Shown piece by piece: positions 14,798 to 23,966 of a stretch of DNA of 64,000 nucleotides (its first letter is position 1; each line of letters begins with the position of its first letter). Location of the stretch: NCBI RefSeq assembly GCF_036946125.1, contig NZ_JAQIJT010000002.1, forward strand, positions 1,362,001 through 1,426,000, given 5' to 3'. Below the pieces are notes generated by a model. The model had not been told where the DNA came from, searched no databases, and was given only the letters and a program-made list of their open reading frames with translations. The position numbers and the translations under genes were made by a program. Origin of the DNA: Sphingomonas adhaesiva (GTDB lineage: Bacteria > Pseudomonadota > Alphaproteobacteria > Sphingomonadales > Sphingomonadaceae).

Positions 14798-16252
14798 TCA
14801 GACCCCTTCGCGCGCGATCGCGACGATCGCGTCGATGTCCAGATGCGCTTCCAGCCCCGCCGCCAGCTCGTCGAGTGCGGCATCGACCGCCGCCGCATGG
14901 TCCGGCCCCTGCGCGTCGGCCCCGATCCGCGCCAGCCAGGCGGCGCGCTGCGTGGCCTTGCACAGCAGCCCGTGGATATAGCTGCCCGCGACCAGCCCGT
15001 CCGCGCTCATCGCCCCGTCGCGCCGGCCGTCGTCCAGCCGCGCCACGGCCCGGGCGGTATCGGGGCCGTCGGTGCGCCCGACATGGATCTCATACCCGCC
15101 GAAGCGGGCGCCGAGCGCCTCGCCCGCGACCTGCGTCACTCTCTTGTCGCCGGTCAGCACGGTATCGACCTGCAACAACCCCAGCCCCACGCTGTCGCCG
15201 GGCTCTCCCTCCACGCCGTCCGGATCGGCGATCCGCCGCCCCAGCATCTGATAGCCGCCGCACAGCCCCAGCACCGGCCGCCCGCGCCGCACGTGCGCGC
15301 GAATGTCGACGTCCCACCCCTGCGCGCGCACGAAATTCAGGTCGGCACGCGTCGCTTTCGATCCCGCCAGCACGATCATCGCCGCCTCCGGGATCACCTG
15401 TCCCGGCGGCACCATCACCAGATCGACCGACGGCTCCAGCTTCAGCGGGTCGAGATCGTCGAAATTGGCGATCCGCGGCGTGATCGGACAGGCGATCACC
15501 CGCCGTCCGTGCGACGCGGGCGCGGCGCGCTCCAGCACCACCGCATCCTCGCTCGGCAGGCGCCGCGCCGCCGCCAGCCATGGCACGATCCCCAGCGGGC
15601 GCCAGCCGGTGCGCGCCGCGATCGCCTCCATCCCTTCGCGGAACAACGCAGGATCACCGCGGAACTTGTTGACAAGAAAGCCACGGATCATCGCCGCATC
15701 GGCCGGGTCGATGACCGCATGCGTTCCCACCAGCGAGGCGATCACCCCGCCGCGATCGATATCTCCCGCCAGCACCACCGGCACGCCGGTCGCGCGCGCG
15801 AAGCCCATGTTGGCGATGTCGCCGTCGCGCAGATTGGTTTCCGCGGGCGAACCCGCCCCCTCCACGACGACGACGTCCGCGTCCCGCTCCAGCCGGCGAA
15901 AGCTCCCGATCACCTCGGGCAGCAGCCCGTCGCGCCCGCTGCGCCACGCCGCGGCGTGGAGCACACCGCGCACCCGCCCCCGCACCACCATCTGCGAGGT
16001 ACGGTCCCCCTGCGGCTTGAGCAGCACCGGGTTCATGTCCACGCTGGCGGGGGTGCGGCATGCGATCGCCTGCGTCGCCTGCGCGCGCCCGATCTCGCCG
16101 CCGTCCGCGGTCACCGCGGCGTTGTTGCTCATGTTCTGAGGCTTGAATGGCCGGACCCGCATCCCGCGGTTGGCAAGCGCGCGACACAGCCCCGCGACCA
16201 GAACCGACTTGCCCACGTCGGATCCGGTTCCCTGGATCATCACCGCGACCAT
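14798..16252 (-). CDS. cobQ: Cobyric acid synthase CobQ
   Basis: This 484-residue ATP- and glutamine-dependent enzyme amidates four side chains of adenosylcobyrinic acid a,c-diamide to give cobyric acid. The N-terminal dethiobiotin-synthetase-like domain has the P-loop IQGTGSDVGKS, then FKPQNMSNN, EGAGSPAETNLRD and VLAGDIDRGG. The C-terminal glutamine amidotransferase domain has PVLGLCGGYQMLG with the nucleophilic Cys, and His in YIHGLL. I start it at ATG 16252; ATG 16240 (MIQGTGSDVG), which overlaps the cbiB stop as ATGA, is an equally good alternative. It is the last gene of the leftward cobD-cbiB-cobQ operon. Longer in-frame starts would lie deep inside cbiB. Confidence 0.95.
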   Translation of the reverse strand: MVAVMIQGTGSDVGKSVLVAGLCRALANRGMRVRPFKPQNMSNNAAVTADGGEIGRAQATQAIACRTPASVDMNPVLLKPQGDRTSQMVVRGRVRGVLHAAAWRSGRDGLLPEVIGSFRRLERDADVVVVEGAGSPAETNLRDGDIANMGFARATGVPVVLAGDIDRGGVIASLVGTHAVIDPADAAMIRGFLVNKFRGDPALFREGMEAIAARTGWRPLGIVPWLAAARRLPSEDAVVLERAAPASHGRRVIACPITPRIANFDDLDPLKLEPSVDLVMVPPGQVIPEAAMIVLAGSKATRADLNFVRAQGWDVDIRAHVRRGRPVLGLCGGYQMLGRRIADPDGVEGEPGDSVGLGLLQVDTVLTGDKRVTQVAGEALGARFGGYEIHVGRTDGPDTARAVARLDDGRRDGAMSADGLVAGSYIHGLLCKATQRAAWLARIGADAQGPDHAAAVDAALDELAAGLEAHLDIDAIVAIAREGV

Positions 16253-17178
16253 GCGACCACCCCCGCCAGTACCACCAGCAACACGCACGCCCGGCGATAG
16301 ACCGCCAGCGCCCGCCACAGGTCGCCCGTCGCGGCCGCGCGCCCCCCATCACCGATCCACGCCTTGTCGTGCGCCACCCCGTCATAGGCCACCGGCCCCG
16401 CCAGCGCGATGCCCAGCACCCCCGCCATCGCCGCCTCCGGCCAGCCTGCATTGGGGGAGGCATGACGCCGCGCATCGCGCACCATCACGCGCCACCCGCC
16501 GCCGCCCGCCATACAGACGAGCGCGCCCGCCAGCCGCGCGGGGACGAGGTTCGCGCCGTCATCGATGCGCGCCGCGGCCCAGCCGAACGCGCGCCAGCGT
16601 TCCTCGCGGTGCCCGATCAGGCTGTCCGCGGTGTTGATCGCCTTGTACGCCCACACCCCCGGCAGTCCCGCGACGACCAGCCAGAACAGCGGCGCCACGA
16701 CCCCGTCGCAGAAGCTCTCCGCCAGGCTTTCGATCGCCGCGCGGGCGACCCCGCCCTCGTCGAGCGCCGCGGTGTCGCGCCCGACGATCATCGCCACCGC
16801 CCGCCGCGCCGCGGGAAGGTCTGCGTCCGTCAACGCGCGCGCGACCGGCACGACATGGTCGTAGAGGCTCCGTACCGCGAGCGCCGGCCAGGCGAGCACG
16901 GCCACCGCGACCCACGCATATCCCCCGAGCAACTCCCGCGCCGCCAGTTCCGCCGCCCAGCCCGCGACGATCACGCCACCGATCAGCAGCACCATCGTCA
17001 CCAGCCCCAGCCGCCGCCGAGCGGCCTCGGATCGCGTCGCACGGTTCCAGCGCCGCTCCGCCATCCCGATCGCGCGCGCGAACGCGCCGACCGGATGCCC
17101 GACGCGCGCATACAGCCACGCCGGCCATCCGCACGCGGCATCGATCAGCAACGCCGCGACGGCGACGGGATCAGCCAT
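16240..17178 (-). CDS. cbiB: Adenosylcobinamide-phosphate synthase CbiB
   Basis: This 312-residue integral membrane enzyme joins cobyric acid to aminopropanol phosphate (or its relative) during cobalamin assembly. The start ATG at 17178 gives MADPVAVAALLIDAACGWPA, matching the usual CbiB opening (D-x-x-x-G-x-P). Family stretches are VGRDTAALDEGGVARAAIES, AESFCDGVVAPLFW, YKAINTADSLIGHR and PEAAMAGVLGIALAGPVAYD, with several membrane segments. It overlaps cobD by 8 nt and cobQ by 13 nt, so all three are coupled. Its products are used together with the phosphate donor made by the CobD enzyme upstream. Confidence 0.95.
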   Translation of the reverse strand: MADPVAVAALLIDAACGWPAWLYARVGHPVGAFARAIGMAERRWNRATRSEAARRRLGLVTMVLLIGGVIVAGWAAELAARELLGGYAWVAVAVLAWPALAVRSLYDHVVPVARALTDADLPAARRAVAMIVGRDTAALDEGGVARAAIESLAESFCDGVVAPLFWLVVAGLPGVWAYKAINTADSLIGHREERWRAFGWAAARIDDGANLVPARLAGALVCMAGGGGWRVMVRDARRHASPNAGWPEAAMAGVLGIALAGPVAYDGVAHDKAWIGDGGRAAATGDLWRALAVYRRACVLLVVLAGVVAWSR

Positions 17179-18130
17179 CCGCCAGCGCCCGGTCGAGCCG
17201 CGCGAACTCCGCATCGTCCGCGGGCAGACCGAACCGCAGCCAGTCCGCCCGGCCGGCAAACGGCCGCGTCAGCACCCCGGCCTGCGCCAGACGCCCGAAG
17301 ATGGCGCGCGCATCGTCGTGAACGACCAGTCGAAACAATGGGCTGGAACCCACAGCTGCCAGACCATGCGAAGCGAGCAGCGCATCCAGCCGCCTCGCCC
17401 GAGATGCGAGCGTTTCTCGTGTCCGCGCGATCCATGCCATGTCGGCATAGGCCGCCGCCCCCCACGCGATCGCCTGCGCCGACACCGGCCAGTCGCCCAG
17501 CAACCCGCGCAGCCGTGCGAGGATCGCGGCCGGCGCCACCACGAAACCCAGCCGCACACCCGCCAGCCCGAAGAACTTCCCGAACGAGCGCAGCACCACC
17601 ACCGGCGCCGCCTCGTCCACCAGCGGCAGCACGCTCGCCTCCGGCTGCGCATCGACGAACGCCTCGTCCACCACCAGCCAGCGCCCTTCCCCCATCGCCA
17701 GCAGGCCCGCAGGCGGGATCAGTCGACCATCGGGGTTGTTGGGATTGGCGAGCAGCAGCGTTCCCCCCGCACCCTCCTGCGCATCCGCCACGTCGCGGTG
17801 CGTCGCATAGCCCGCGCCCGGCGCCACGATCGGCCGCGGCAGCCCCATCGCCGCCAGCAGGCGAAGCGCGATCTCGCTTCCCGGTACCGCCGCGACGCGC
17901 TCCGCCGCGACGCCGAACGTCCGCGCCGCGCTCGCCTCCAGCGCCGCCAGCGCCGCACGGGAGGGGAGCGGGGCCGCGTCGACCGTCAGGCCCGCGGGCG
18001 GTGCCCATGGCTGCGGATTGATCCCCGTCGACAGGTCGAGCCACGGCCGCGGTGCCTCCGGCCACGCGCGCATCGCCGCGTCGATCCGCCCGCCATGTCC
18101 AAGGAAATCCGCGATCATCGCCGCGGCCAT
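17171..18130 (-). CDS. cobD: Threonine-phosphate decarboxylase CobD (CobC), PLP enzyme
   Basis: The 319-residue fold-type I PLP enzyme makes (R)-1-amino-2-propanol phosphate from L-threonine phosphate, the linker of the B12 nucleotide loop. Visible features are the opening HGGRIDAA, LDLSTGINP, the NPNNPDGR segment that binds the cofactor ring, the VVDEAF Asp, and the Schiff-base Lys in RSFGKFFGLAGVRLGF, with LRFGLP near the end. It is the first gene of the leftward cobD-cbiB-cobQ operon. No riboswitch is visible in the 180 bp upstream, which instead hold a REP-like hairpin, so this operon seems not to share the B12 control of btuB. Confidence 0.93.
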   Translation of the reverse strand: MAAAMIADFLGHGGRIDAAMRAWPEAPRPWLDLSTGINPQPWAPPAGLTVDAAPLPSRAALAALEASAARTFGVAAERVAAVPGSEIALRLLAAMGLPRPIVAPGAGYATHRDVADAQEGAGGTLLLANPNNPDGRLIPPAGLLAMGEGRWLVVDEAFVDAQPEASVLPLVDEAAPVVVLRSFGKFFGLAGVRLGFVVAPAAILARLRGLLGDWPVSAQAIAWGAAAYADMAWIARTRETLASRARRLDALLASHGLAAVGSSPLFRLVVHDDARAIFGRLAQAGVLTRPFAGRADWLRFGLPADDAEFARLDRALADG

Positions 18131-18191
18131 CGCCGCTCACGGCCACGACCGCAAGAGACCAGTCTCGTGGAACAAGGGGTTCGGTTCCTTA

Positions 18192-18280
18192 CCGTCACCC
18201 CGGGCTTGACCCGGGGTCCCGCTCCTCCCGCACGGTAGCCGAAGAAAAAGCGGGATCCCGGGTCAAGCCCGGGATGACGG
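18192..18280. repeat. REP-like inverted repeat, type GTCA-CCCGGGCTTGACCCGGG
   Basis: Two 32-nt arms (18192-18223 and 18249-18280) are reverse complements at about 30 of 32 positions, separated by 25 nt. Arms start with CCGTCACCCCGGGCTTGACC and end with the mirror image. Such elements are scattered between genes in sphingomonads. It lies between the amidotransferase and cobD genes. Confidence 0.85.
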
Positions 18281-18311
18281 CATCCATGAACCGAACGCCG
18301 GATTCGGGGGA

Positions 18312-20204
18312 TTAGCCGAACATCCGCGCCAGGCTGCGCTCCAGCATCACGAACTGCCACAAGGTGCGCCCGTGATCCTCGCGCCCGCTGCGATGCGCCT
18401 CCGCCAGCCGCGACAGCCGGTCCAGGTCGAACCACCCCGTCTCCGCCAGCAGCCGCGACCGCCCCAGCGCCGCGCCCTCCTCCGCCAGCGCGGCGCGGAA
18501 CCATACCGACACCGGCGTCACGAACCCCATCTTCGTGCGGTGCAGGATCGTATCGGGCAAATGCCGCCGCATCGCGCGCTTCATCAGCCACTTGCCCCGC
18601 CCGCCGCGCAACCGCATCGCCGCCGGCAGCCGCGCCGCGAACTCGACCAGCCGATGATCCAGCAGCGGCTCGCGCGCCTCCAGCCCCACCGCCATGCTGG
18701 TGCGATCGGTCTTGGTCAGGATGTCGCCGGGCAGCCAGACCGTCAGGTCGGCATATTGTGCGCGGTCCAGCGCCTCGCGCGCGGGCGCCGCCCGCATCGC
18801 GGCGACATAGCGATCCTCCGCGCGGTGCCCCGCCAGCGCACGCCGCGCCTCGTCCGAGAACAACTGCCCGCGCAGCGCAGGCGACGTTACCCCGACCGCG
18901 CGCGCATAGGCTTCGTCCCCGTCCCCTGCCAATGCCAGCAGCGTCGTCTTCGCGCGCAGGGGCCGCGGCGCCCAGTCCGCCTTCGGCCACAGCGTGCCCA
19001 GCCCGCCGAACACCGCCGCACGCCACCCGCCCGGCATCCATGCGCGCACCCGTTCCTCGGCGTCATGGAAGCGATGCCGGCGATACCCCGCAAACGCCTC
19101 GTCCGCGCCGTCGCCGGACAGCGCGACCGTCACATGCTCGCGCGCCAGCGCCGCCGCCTGATAGGTCGCCAGCGCGGACGCATCCGCGAACGGTTCGTCG
19201 AAAGCTGCTACAAGTATAGGTAAAGTCGCGATATTGTCCGGTCTCACCACCCGCTCGTGATGATCGGTCGCGAAGCGCCGCGCCACTTCCGCTGCGAACG
19301 CGCGCTCGTCGTGCCCCGCCGCATCGAACCCGATCGTACAGGTGACGACCGCCTGCCGGCTCGCCTCCGCCATCAGCGCGACGACGGTCGAGCTGTCGAC
19401 CCCGCCGGACAGGAACGCCCCCAGCGGCACGTCCGCCACCATCCGCGACTGCACCGCCTCGCGCAGCAGCGCCAGCCCCTCCTCTTCCAGCGCCGCGGCC
19501 GATCCGCTCGCCCGCTCGGCGAAGGAAACCTGCCACCACCGCCGCGGCGCCGGCACCGGCTTTCCGCGCTCCACCAGCAGGAAATGCCCCGCCGCCAGCT
19601 TGCGCACCCCCGCCAGCAGACAGGCGTCGTCGGGCACATATCCATAGGCGAGGTAATCCTCCACCGCGCGCACGTCGGGCACCCGCCGCAGCAGCGGATG
19701 CACCATCAGCCCCTTCAGCTCGGACGCGAAGGCCAATGCTCCGTCCGCCAACTCGACATAATGGAGTGGCTTCACCCCCAGCCGGTCGCGCGCCAGGAAC
19801 AACGTCCGCGTCGCCGCGTCGTGGATCGCGAAGGCGAACATCCCCACCAGCCGGTCGAGCAGCGCCGGCCCCCAGGCGGCATAGCCCTGCAACAGCACCT
19901 CGGTATCGCCATCGGTCGCAAAGACATGACCCCGCGCGATCAATTCGTGTCGCAACGATCTGAAATTGTAGATTTCCCCGTTGAACACGATCGTGAAGCG
20001 CGCCTCCGCGCTCGCCATCGGCTGCGGCGATCCGGCGGGGTCGATCACCGCCAGCCGGCGATGCGCCAGCCCGACGCCGGGTGCGGTCCACACGCCCGCG
20101 CCGTCGGGGCCGCGATGCGCCATGGCGTCGGCCATCGCGCGCACGCGCGCCGGGTCCACCGGCTTCGGAGTGGCGGGGTAGAACAGCCCCGCGATACCGC
20201 ACAT
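18312..20204 (-). CDS. XrtA-system amidotransferase (asparagine synthase family)
   Basis: This 630-residue AsnB-type enzyme starts at MCGIAGLF, where Cys2 is the glutaminase nucleophile. GEIYNF and DGDTEVLLQGY complete the N-terminal glutaminase domain (about 1-210). The synthetase domain has the pyrophosphate loop LSGGVDSS and the VALSGDGADEAFAGY motif. Members of this subfamily (exosortase A system amidotransferase 1) sit in XrtA exopolysaccharide loci and are thought to amidate a sugar or sugar acid; the substrate here is unknown. It begins 3 nt after xrtA and is the last gene of the ten-gene operon. The active-site residues are present, so it is probably functional. Confidence 0.92.
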   Translation of the reverse strand: MCGIAGLFYPATPKPVDPARVRAMADAMAHRGPDGAGVWTAPGVGLAHRRLAVIDPAGSPQPMASAEARFTIVFNGEIYNFRSLRHELIARGHVFATDGDTEVLLQGYAAWGPALLDRLVGMFAFAIHDAATRTLFLARDRLGVKPLHYVELADGALAFASELKGLMVHPLLRRVPDVRAVEDYLAYGYVPDDACLLAGVRKLAAGHFLLVERGKPVPAPRRWWQVSFAERASGSAAALEEEGLALLREAVQSRMVADVPLGAFLSGGVDSSTVVALMAEASRQAVVTCTIGFDAAGHDERAFAAEVARRFATDHHERVVRPDNIATLPILVAAFDEPFADASALATYQAAALAREHVTVALSGDGADEAFAGYRRHRFHDAEERVRAWMPGGWRAAVFGGLGTLWPKADWAPRPLRAKTTLLALAGDGDEAYARAVGVTSPALRGQLFSDEARRALAGHRAEDRYVAAMRAAPAREALDRAQYADLTVWLPGDILTKTDRTSMAVGLEAREPLLDHRLVEFAARLPAAMRLRGGRGKWLMKRAMRRHLPDTILHRTKMGFVTPVSVWFRAALAEEGAALGRSRLLAETGWFDLDRLSRLAEAHRSGREDHGRTLWQFVMLERSLARMFG

Positions 20205-20207
20205 GCG

Positions 20208-21740
20208 TCAGTAGCCCTGCGCCACGATCCCGTCGATCGCGCGATCCGGCGGCCCCAGCGCGGCGCGGAACCGCCGGATCGCCGCCACCGCATCCCGCCC
20301 CGGCGCGACCGGCGCGGACAGATACAGCGCGACCGCGGTCTGCGTGCCGCCGGCCAGCCGGTCCTTCATCGTCGCGAATTTCACAGCGGCATCGTCCCCG
20401 GTCAGCGTGTCGCCGACGCGATACCATGTCACGACCACGCGCTCCACGGTCGTGCCGTCCTTCTCCTGCGCGACGATCCGCATCGCGCGGCCGCCGTCGA
20501 TCGCGGGCAGGTCGGCGACGCGGATCCACCGATCCGCCTCGCGCAAGGGGCCGGTGCCGAACGCCGCCAGCTTGCGCCCCTCGCCCTGCCCGGCAAAGGC
20601 GGCCAGCGCCATATCCACGGCGTCGCCCCGCGCATCGGTATAGCGTCCGAACAGATGATGGTCCGCGCCGGGATGCCACGGCGCCCACGCCCCGCGCGTC
20701 GCCACCGCCACCCGCTGCCACCCCGCCACCACGGGCAGCGCGATCGCGTGCGGCAGGGGCCGCGCCCGCGCCGCGATCGCCCCGCTCCATGCCGGCGCGA
20801 TCGCCGCCGCCGTCACCGCCAGCACCCCCGCCGCCAGCGGCGCGAGCGTCCAGCGCGGGGCCGTCCGGAGCCGTGCGGGATCGAAGGCCTCGGCATCGGG
20901 CGCGCGATCGAACCACCGCCACGCCGCCGCCATCAGCGCCGCCATCACGACCGCGAAGAACACCCAGCCATAGACGATATGGTCGAGCCCGGTCGCCGCC
21001 TCCACACTGGTCAGATGCGCGGCATAGATCGTTGCGAAGGCGCGGATACCGTTGGCGATCACCGGCACGACCAGCGCCGCCGCCATGAAGATCGCGCGCC
21101 GCCGCCAGCTCCGAAAGCACAGATGCGCCACCAGCACGCCGTAAGCGAGCATCGCCAGCACGAACTTCGCGCCCGAACACGCCTCCGCGACCTCGAAATA
21201 ATAGCGACCGGCGTGGATCAGCACCCCGTCGACGCTCGCCGGCACCCCCGCCACGTGCAGCAGCGGCATCACCATCGCCACGGTCACCTGTTGCAGCGGC
21301 GGCTCCAGCTCGGCCCCGAACGGCACCGCGAACCACGCATAGGCCAGCGGAAACAGCAATCCGCGCACGACGTTCGGCCCCAGCGTGGCGGCGACGGCCC
21401 CTTCCAGCATCGCGACCAGCGCCCATTGCCGCACCAGCGCCACCTCGCCCGCATCGCCCAGCAGCCACGCGAACGCCCCCGCCGCGACCAGCAGCACGCC
21501 CGGCGCCCATCCGGCCGACGTCAGCCGCGCCAGCGCACGTCGCCGGGTCCACACCAGCCACGCGACGACCGGCAGGATGAAGAGGCAATGGCCATAGGTC
21601 GTGCTGGTCCACCACAGCCCCGCCACCGCCGCGACGTCGCTGCGGAACAGCAGCAACAGCGCCGACCACGTCCCCGCCAGCGCGATCAGCGCCGCCGGCC
21701 ATGCTCCGGCCTGCCCCCGACGCAGCGCCAGCGCCGTCAT
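20208..21740 (-). CDS. xrtA: Exosortase A fused to an EpsI domain
   Basis: The 510-residue protein joins an N-terminal membrane exosortase (about 1-290, eight or so helices) to a soluble EpsI-like domain (about 300-510). Catalytic residues typical of exosortases are Cys in EACSGAKF, Arg in IANGIRAFATIY and His in HIVYGWVFF. Exosortase A is believed to cleave PEP-CTERM tails and attach the protein to a carrier, in step with exopolysaccharide export. The EpsI part (WYRVGDTLTGDDAAVKFATM) is a partner usually fused or adjacent. I start at ATG 21740, which overlaps the glycosyltransferase stop as ATGA; a longer frame lies in that gene. Confidence 0.93.
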   Translation of the reverse strand: MTALALRRGQAGAWPAALIALAGTWSALLLLFRSDVAAVAGLWWTSTTYGHCLFILPVVAWLVWTRRRALARLTSAGWAPGVLLVAAGAFAWLLGDAGEVALVRQWALVAMLEGAVAATLGPNVVRGLLFPLAYAWFAVPFGAELEPPLQQVTVAMVMPLLHVAGVPASVDGVLIHAGRYYFEVAEACSGAKFVLAMLAYGVLVAHLCFRSWRRRAIFMAAALVVPVIANGIRAFATIYAAHLTSVEAATGLDHIVYGWVFFAVVMAALMAAAWRWFDRAPDAEAFDPARLRTAPRWTLAPLAAGVLAVTAAAIAPAWSGAIAARARPLPHAIALPVVAGWQRVAVATRGAWAPWHPGADHHLFGRYTDARGDAVDMALAAFAGQGEGRKLAAFGTGPLREADRWIRVADLPAIDGGRAMRIVAQEKDGTTVERVVVTWYRVGDTLTGDDAAVKFATMKDRLAGGTQTAVALYLSAPVAPGRDAVAAIRRFRAALGPPDRAIDGIVAQGY

Positions 21741-22912
21741 GCCGCCGCCCGTTCGTCTGTTGACATGCCGATCAGCGCATCGAGCGGCGCCAGACAGGCA
21801 TCCCAGTCGTAGCGCGCCAGCACCCGCGCCCGCGCCGCCTGCCCCAGCCGCGCCGCGCCGTCGCGATCCGACAGCAGGTCGACGACCGCCGCCGCGCCCC
21901 CAGCCGCGCCCTCCGCCACGCCAATCGTCCCGGCATGGTCTATCCCTTGCGCCGCAGCCGGCGAGGCGACGACGGGGCGCGCCATCGCCATCGCCTCCAG
22001 CACCTTGTTCTGTACCCCGCGCGCCAGCATCAGCGGCGCCACCGCCACCGCCGCCGCCGCCAGCCAGCCGCGCACGTCGGGCACCTCGCCCGTCACCAGC
22101 ACCGCCTCGGATGCCAGCGCCCGCACCGCCGCCGTCGGCGCGCGCCCCACGATCGCGAAGCGTACATCCGGATGCACCGCGCGCACCTGCGGCAGGATAT
22201 CCCGTGCGAACGCCACCACCGCCTCGACATTCGGGCGATAATCCATCTGCCCGGTGAAGACGATCAGCCGCCCCTGCCCCACCACCGGCACGAAGACCGC
22301 CGCGGGATCGAACCGCCGCGCGTCGATCCCGTTCTCCAGCACGCGCGCGCCCGGCACCAGCGCGGCCTCTGCCGCGCTCACGAACAGGCTGGCGTCGACC
22401 CGCGCGGTCACCTCCCGCTCCCAGCGCGCCAGCAACCGCGCCTCCCGCGCCATCATCCAGCGCATCGGCCCGCGCGCCTTCGCGGCATAGGCCGCGAACT
22501 TGGCCGAATCCGCGTCGACGAAGTCCATGACGCGGCGCACGCCCGCCGGCAGATACTGCGCCATCTGCCCCGAAAAGGCGTAGGCGACCGCCACGGGGTG
22601 CCGTGCCATGACGTCGCGTACCGCCGCGTGCACCCGCGCGTCGTCGAACGCCGCCAGCGACACCGCGCGACCCTGCGCCAGCGCCTCGATCGCGGCGCGC
22701 GCGGGGCTCTTCCCGCGCGGCACGATCGTGCACGACGCCAGCATCCCCGCGAACGCCGGCGGCACCTGCGCGTCGCGCGGATCGTCCGCGAACGCGACCA
22801 GATGCACCCGCGCGCGCCGCGCCAGATGCGACAGCACGTGGAAACTGCGGATCCTGTCGCCGCGATCGGGCGGGAACGGCGCACGATGCGCCAGGAACAG
22901 GATGTCCCTCAC
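21737..22912 (-). CDS. XrtA-system glycosyltransferase (GT4-like, TIGR03087 type)
   Basis: The product has 391 residues from a GTG at 22912, which has a GGGGGG tract about 5 nt upstream and gives the family opening ILFLAHRAPFPPDRGDRIRS. Earlier in-frame codons translate a low-complexity Gly/Arg leader and were rejected. The C-terminal GT-B half shows FTGQMDYRPNVEAVVAFA, VRFAIVGRAP and the donor-site region APLMLARGVQNKVLEAMAMA. It should add a sugar during assembly of the XrtA-linked exopolysaccharide; donor and acceptor are not visible. It is coupled to xrtA by a 4-nt overlap and lies 25 nt after the FemAB-like gene. Confidence 0.9.
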   Translation of the reverse strand: MRDILFLAHRAPFPPDRGDRIRSFHVLSHLARRARVHLVAFADDPRDAQVPPAFAGMLASCTIVPRGKSPARAAIEALAQGRAVSLAAFDDARVHAAVRDVMARHPVAVAYAFSGQMAQYLPAGVRRVMDFVDADSAKFAAYAAKARGPMRWMMAREARLLARWEREVTARVDASLFVSAAEAALVPGARVLENGIDARRFDPAAVFVPVVGQGRLIVFTGQMDYRPNVEAVVAFARDILPQVRAVHPDVRFAIVGRAPTAAVRALASEAVLVTGEVPDVRGWLAAAAVAVAPLMLARGVQNKVLEAMAMARPVVASPAAAQGIDHAGTIGVAEGAAGGAAAVVDLLSDRDGAARLGQAARARVLARYDWDACLAPLDALIGMSTDERAAA

Positions 22913-22937
22913 CCCAGCCCCCCTCACTCCAGCCCCC

Positions 22938-23966
22938 TCACCCCAACCCACGACTGATCCACGGCCCCAGCGTATTCGCCACCGGCAGCGGGAGCCGCCG
23001 CCACGCCGCCACCATCCGCGCATAGCGCGGGTCGAGCGGGTTCACGACGCGCGGCGCGCCCGCGTTCCACATCGCATAGCGCAGCGGCTCGCCCGCAAAG
23101 CCCCAGTTCTTCTTGAACGCCGCCGGCCCCGTCCCCGCCTTCGACCGTCCGAAGTCGAACCGCGTGCATCCGACCGCGCGCGCATGCCGCATCAGCGCGA
23201 AATACATCAGCTCGTTGGCGCGCAGCCGCCGCGCCGCCGCCGTGCCGCCCCCCCAGAAGGGATAGACGGTGCCGCCGTGATACAGGCTCAGCACGCTCGC
23301 CACCGCCTGCCCGCGATGCCGCACCGTCAGCACGTCCGCGTCCATCGTCTCCAGCACCTCGCGCATCAGCGCGCGCGGAAAGACCGGCGTACCCAGGTTG
23401 CGCACCGACTCGGCATAGACCGCATAATGCTCCTCCGCCGCGCGCCGGCACCGCCCGGTCACGACCTCCAGCCCGTCCATTGCCAGCGCCTTGCGCACCT
23501 CGGCGCGCTGCTTGCGCGGGATCGCCTGCAACTGCGCGGCATCGTCCGCCGCCAGATCGCGCGCGAAGCCCAGATAGGTCGTGTCGTCGATCGTCCACCC
23601 GCCCAGCGACGGCCCGCCGCGCAGCTCGACCGTCGGCACGCGCAGCCGGATCGCCAGCCCGATCGCCGCCGCCGACAGCGACGCCGCCCCCTCGCCCAGC
23701 ACCCCGCCGCCGACCGCGAACCCCGCGGACACCAGCGCGCGCCCGAACAGCGGAGAGCGCATCTGCGTCAGCGGCAGCACGCCCGCGATCGCCCCGCCGC
23801 GATCCTCCGCCAGCAACCAGTGCGCGCGCTGCCCGCAGGCCCGCTCCACCGCCGCGCTCCACGCCGGCAGGTGGAACGGCGTGGCATCGTCGCGCCGGCG
23901 CACGAAGGCCGCGATCGCGGCGGCATCGCCACGCGTCGCCTCGCGTACCGTGCGCGCGGACGTCAT
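22938..23966 (-). CDS. FemAB-like XrtA-associated acyl/aminoacyl transferase
   Basis: This 342-residue protein has two GNAT-like folds of the FemAB class: an N-terminal half with FHLPAWSAAVERACG and a C-terminal half with YHGGTVYPFWGGG, ANELMYFALMRHA and RFDFGRSKAGTGPAAFKKNW, which is characteristic of the exosortase/PEP-CTERM FemAB group. FemAB proteins transfer aminoacyl groups in peptidoglycan synthesis; in this subgroup the acceptor is unknown and is probably the exopolysaccharide or its carrier. I start it at ATG 23966, which overlaps the deacetylase stop by 4 nt. The upstream frame extends over the deacetylase gene and was rejected. Confidence 0.88.
   Translation of the reverse strand: MTSARTVREATRGDAAAIAAFVRRRDDATPFHLPAWSAAVERACGQRAHWLLAEDRGGAIAGVLPLTQMRSPLFGRALVSAGFAVGGGVLGEGAASLSAAAIGLAIRLRVPTVELRGGPSLGGWTIDDTTYLGFARDLAADDAAQLQAIPRKQRAEVRKALAMDGLEVVTGRCRRAAEEHYAVYAESVRNLGTPVFPRALMREVLETMDADVLTVRHRGQAVASVLSLYHGGTVYPFWGGGTAAARRLRANELMYFALMRHARAVGCTRFDFGRSKAGTGPAAFKKNWGFAGEPLRYAMWNAGAPRVVNPLDPRYARMVAAWRRLPLPVANTLGPWISRGLG

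Noticed and set aside
18192..18280. A rho-independent terminator for the amidotransferase or cobD region
   Set aside because: It lies upstream of the cobD-to-amidotransferase gap in REP form with 32-nt arms and no T-run; it fits a repeat family better.
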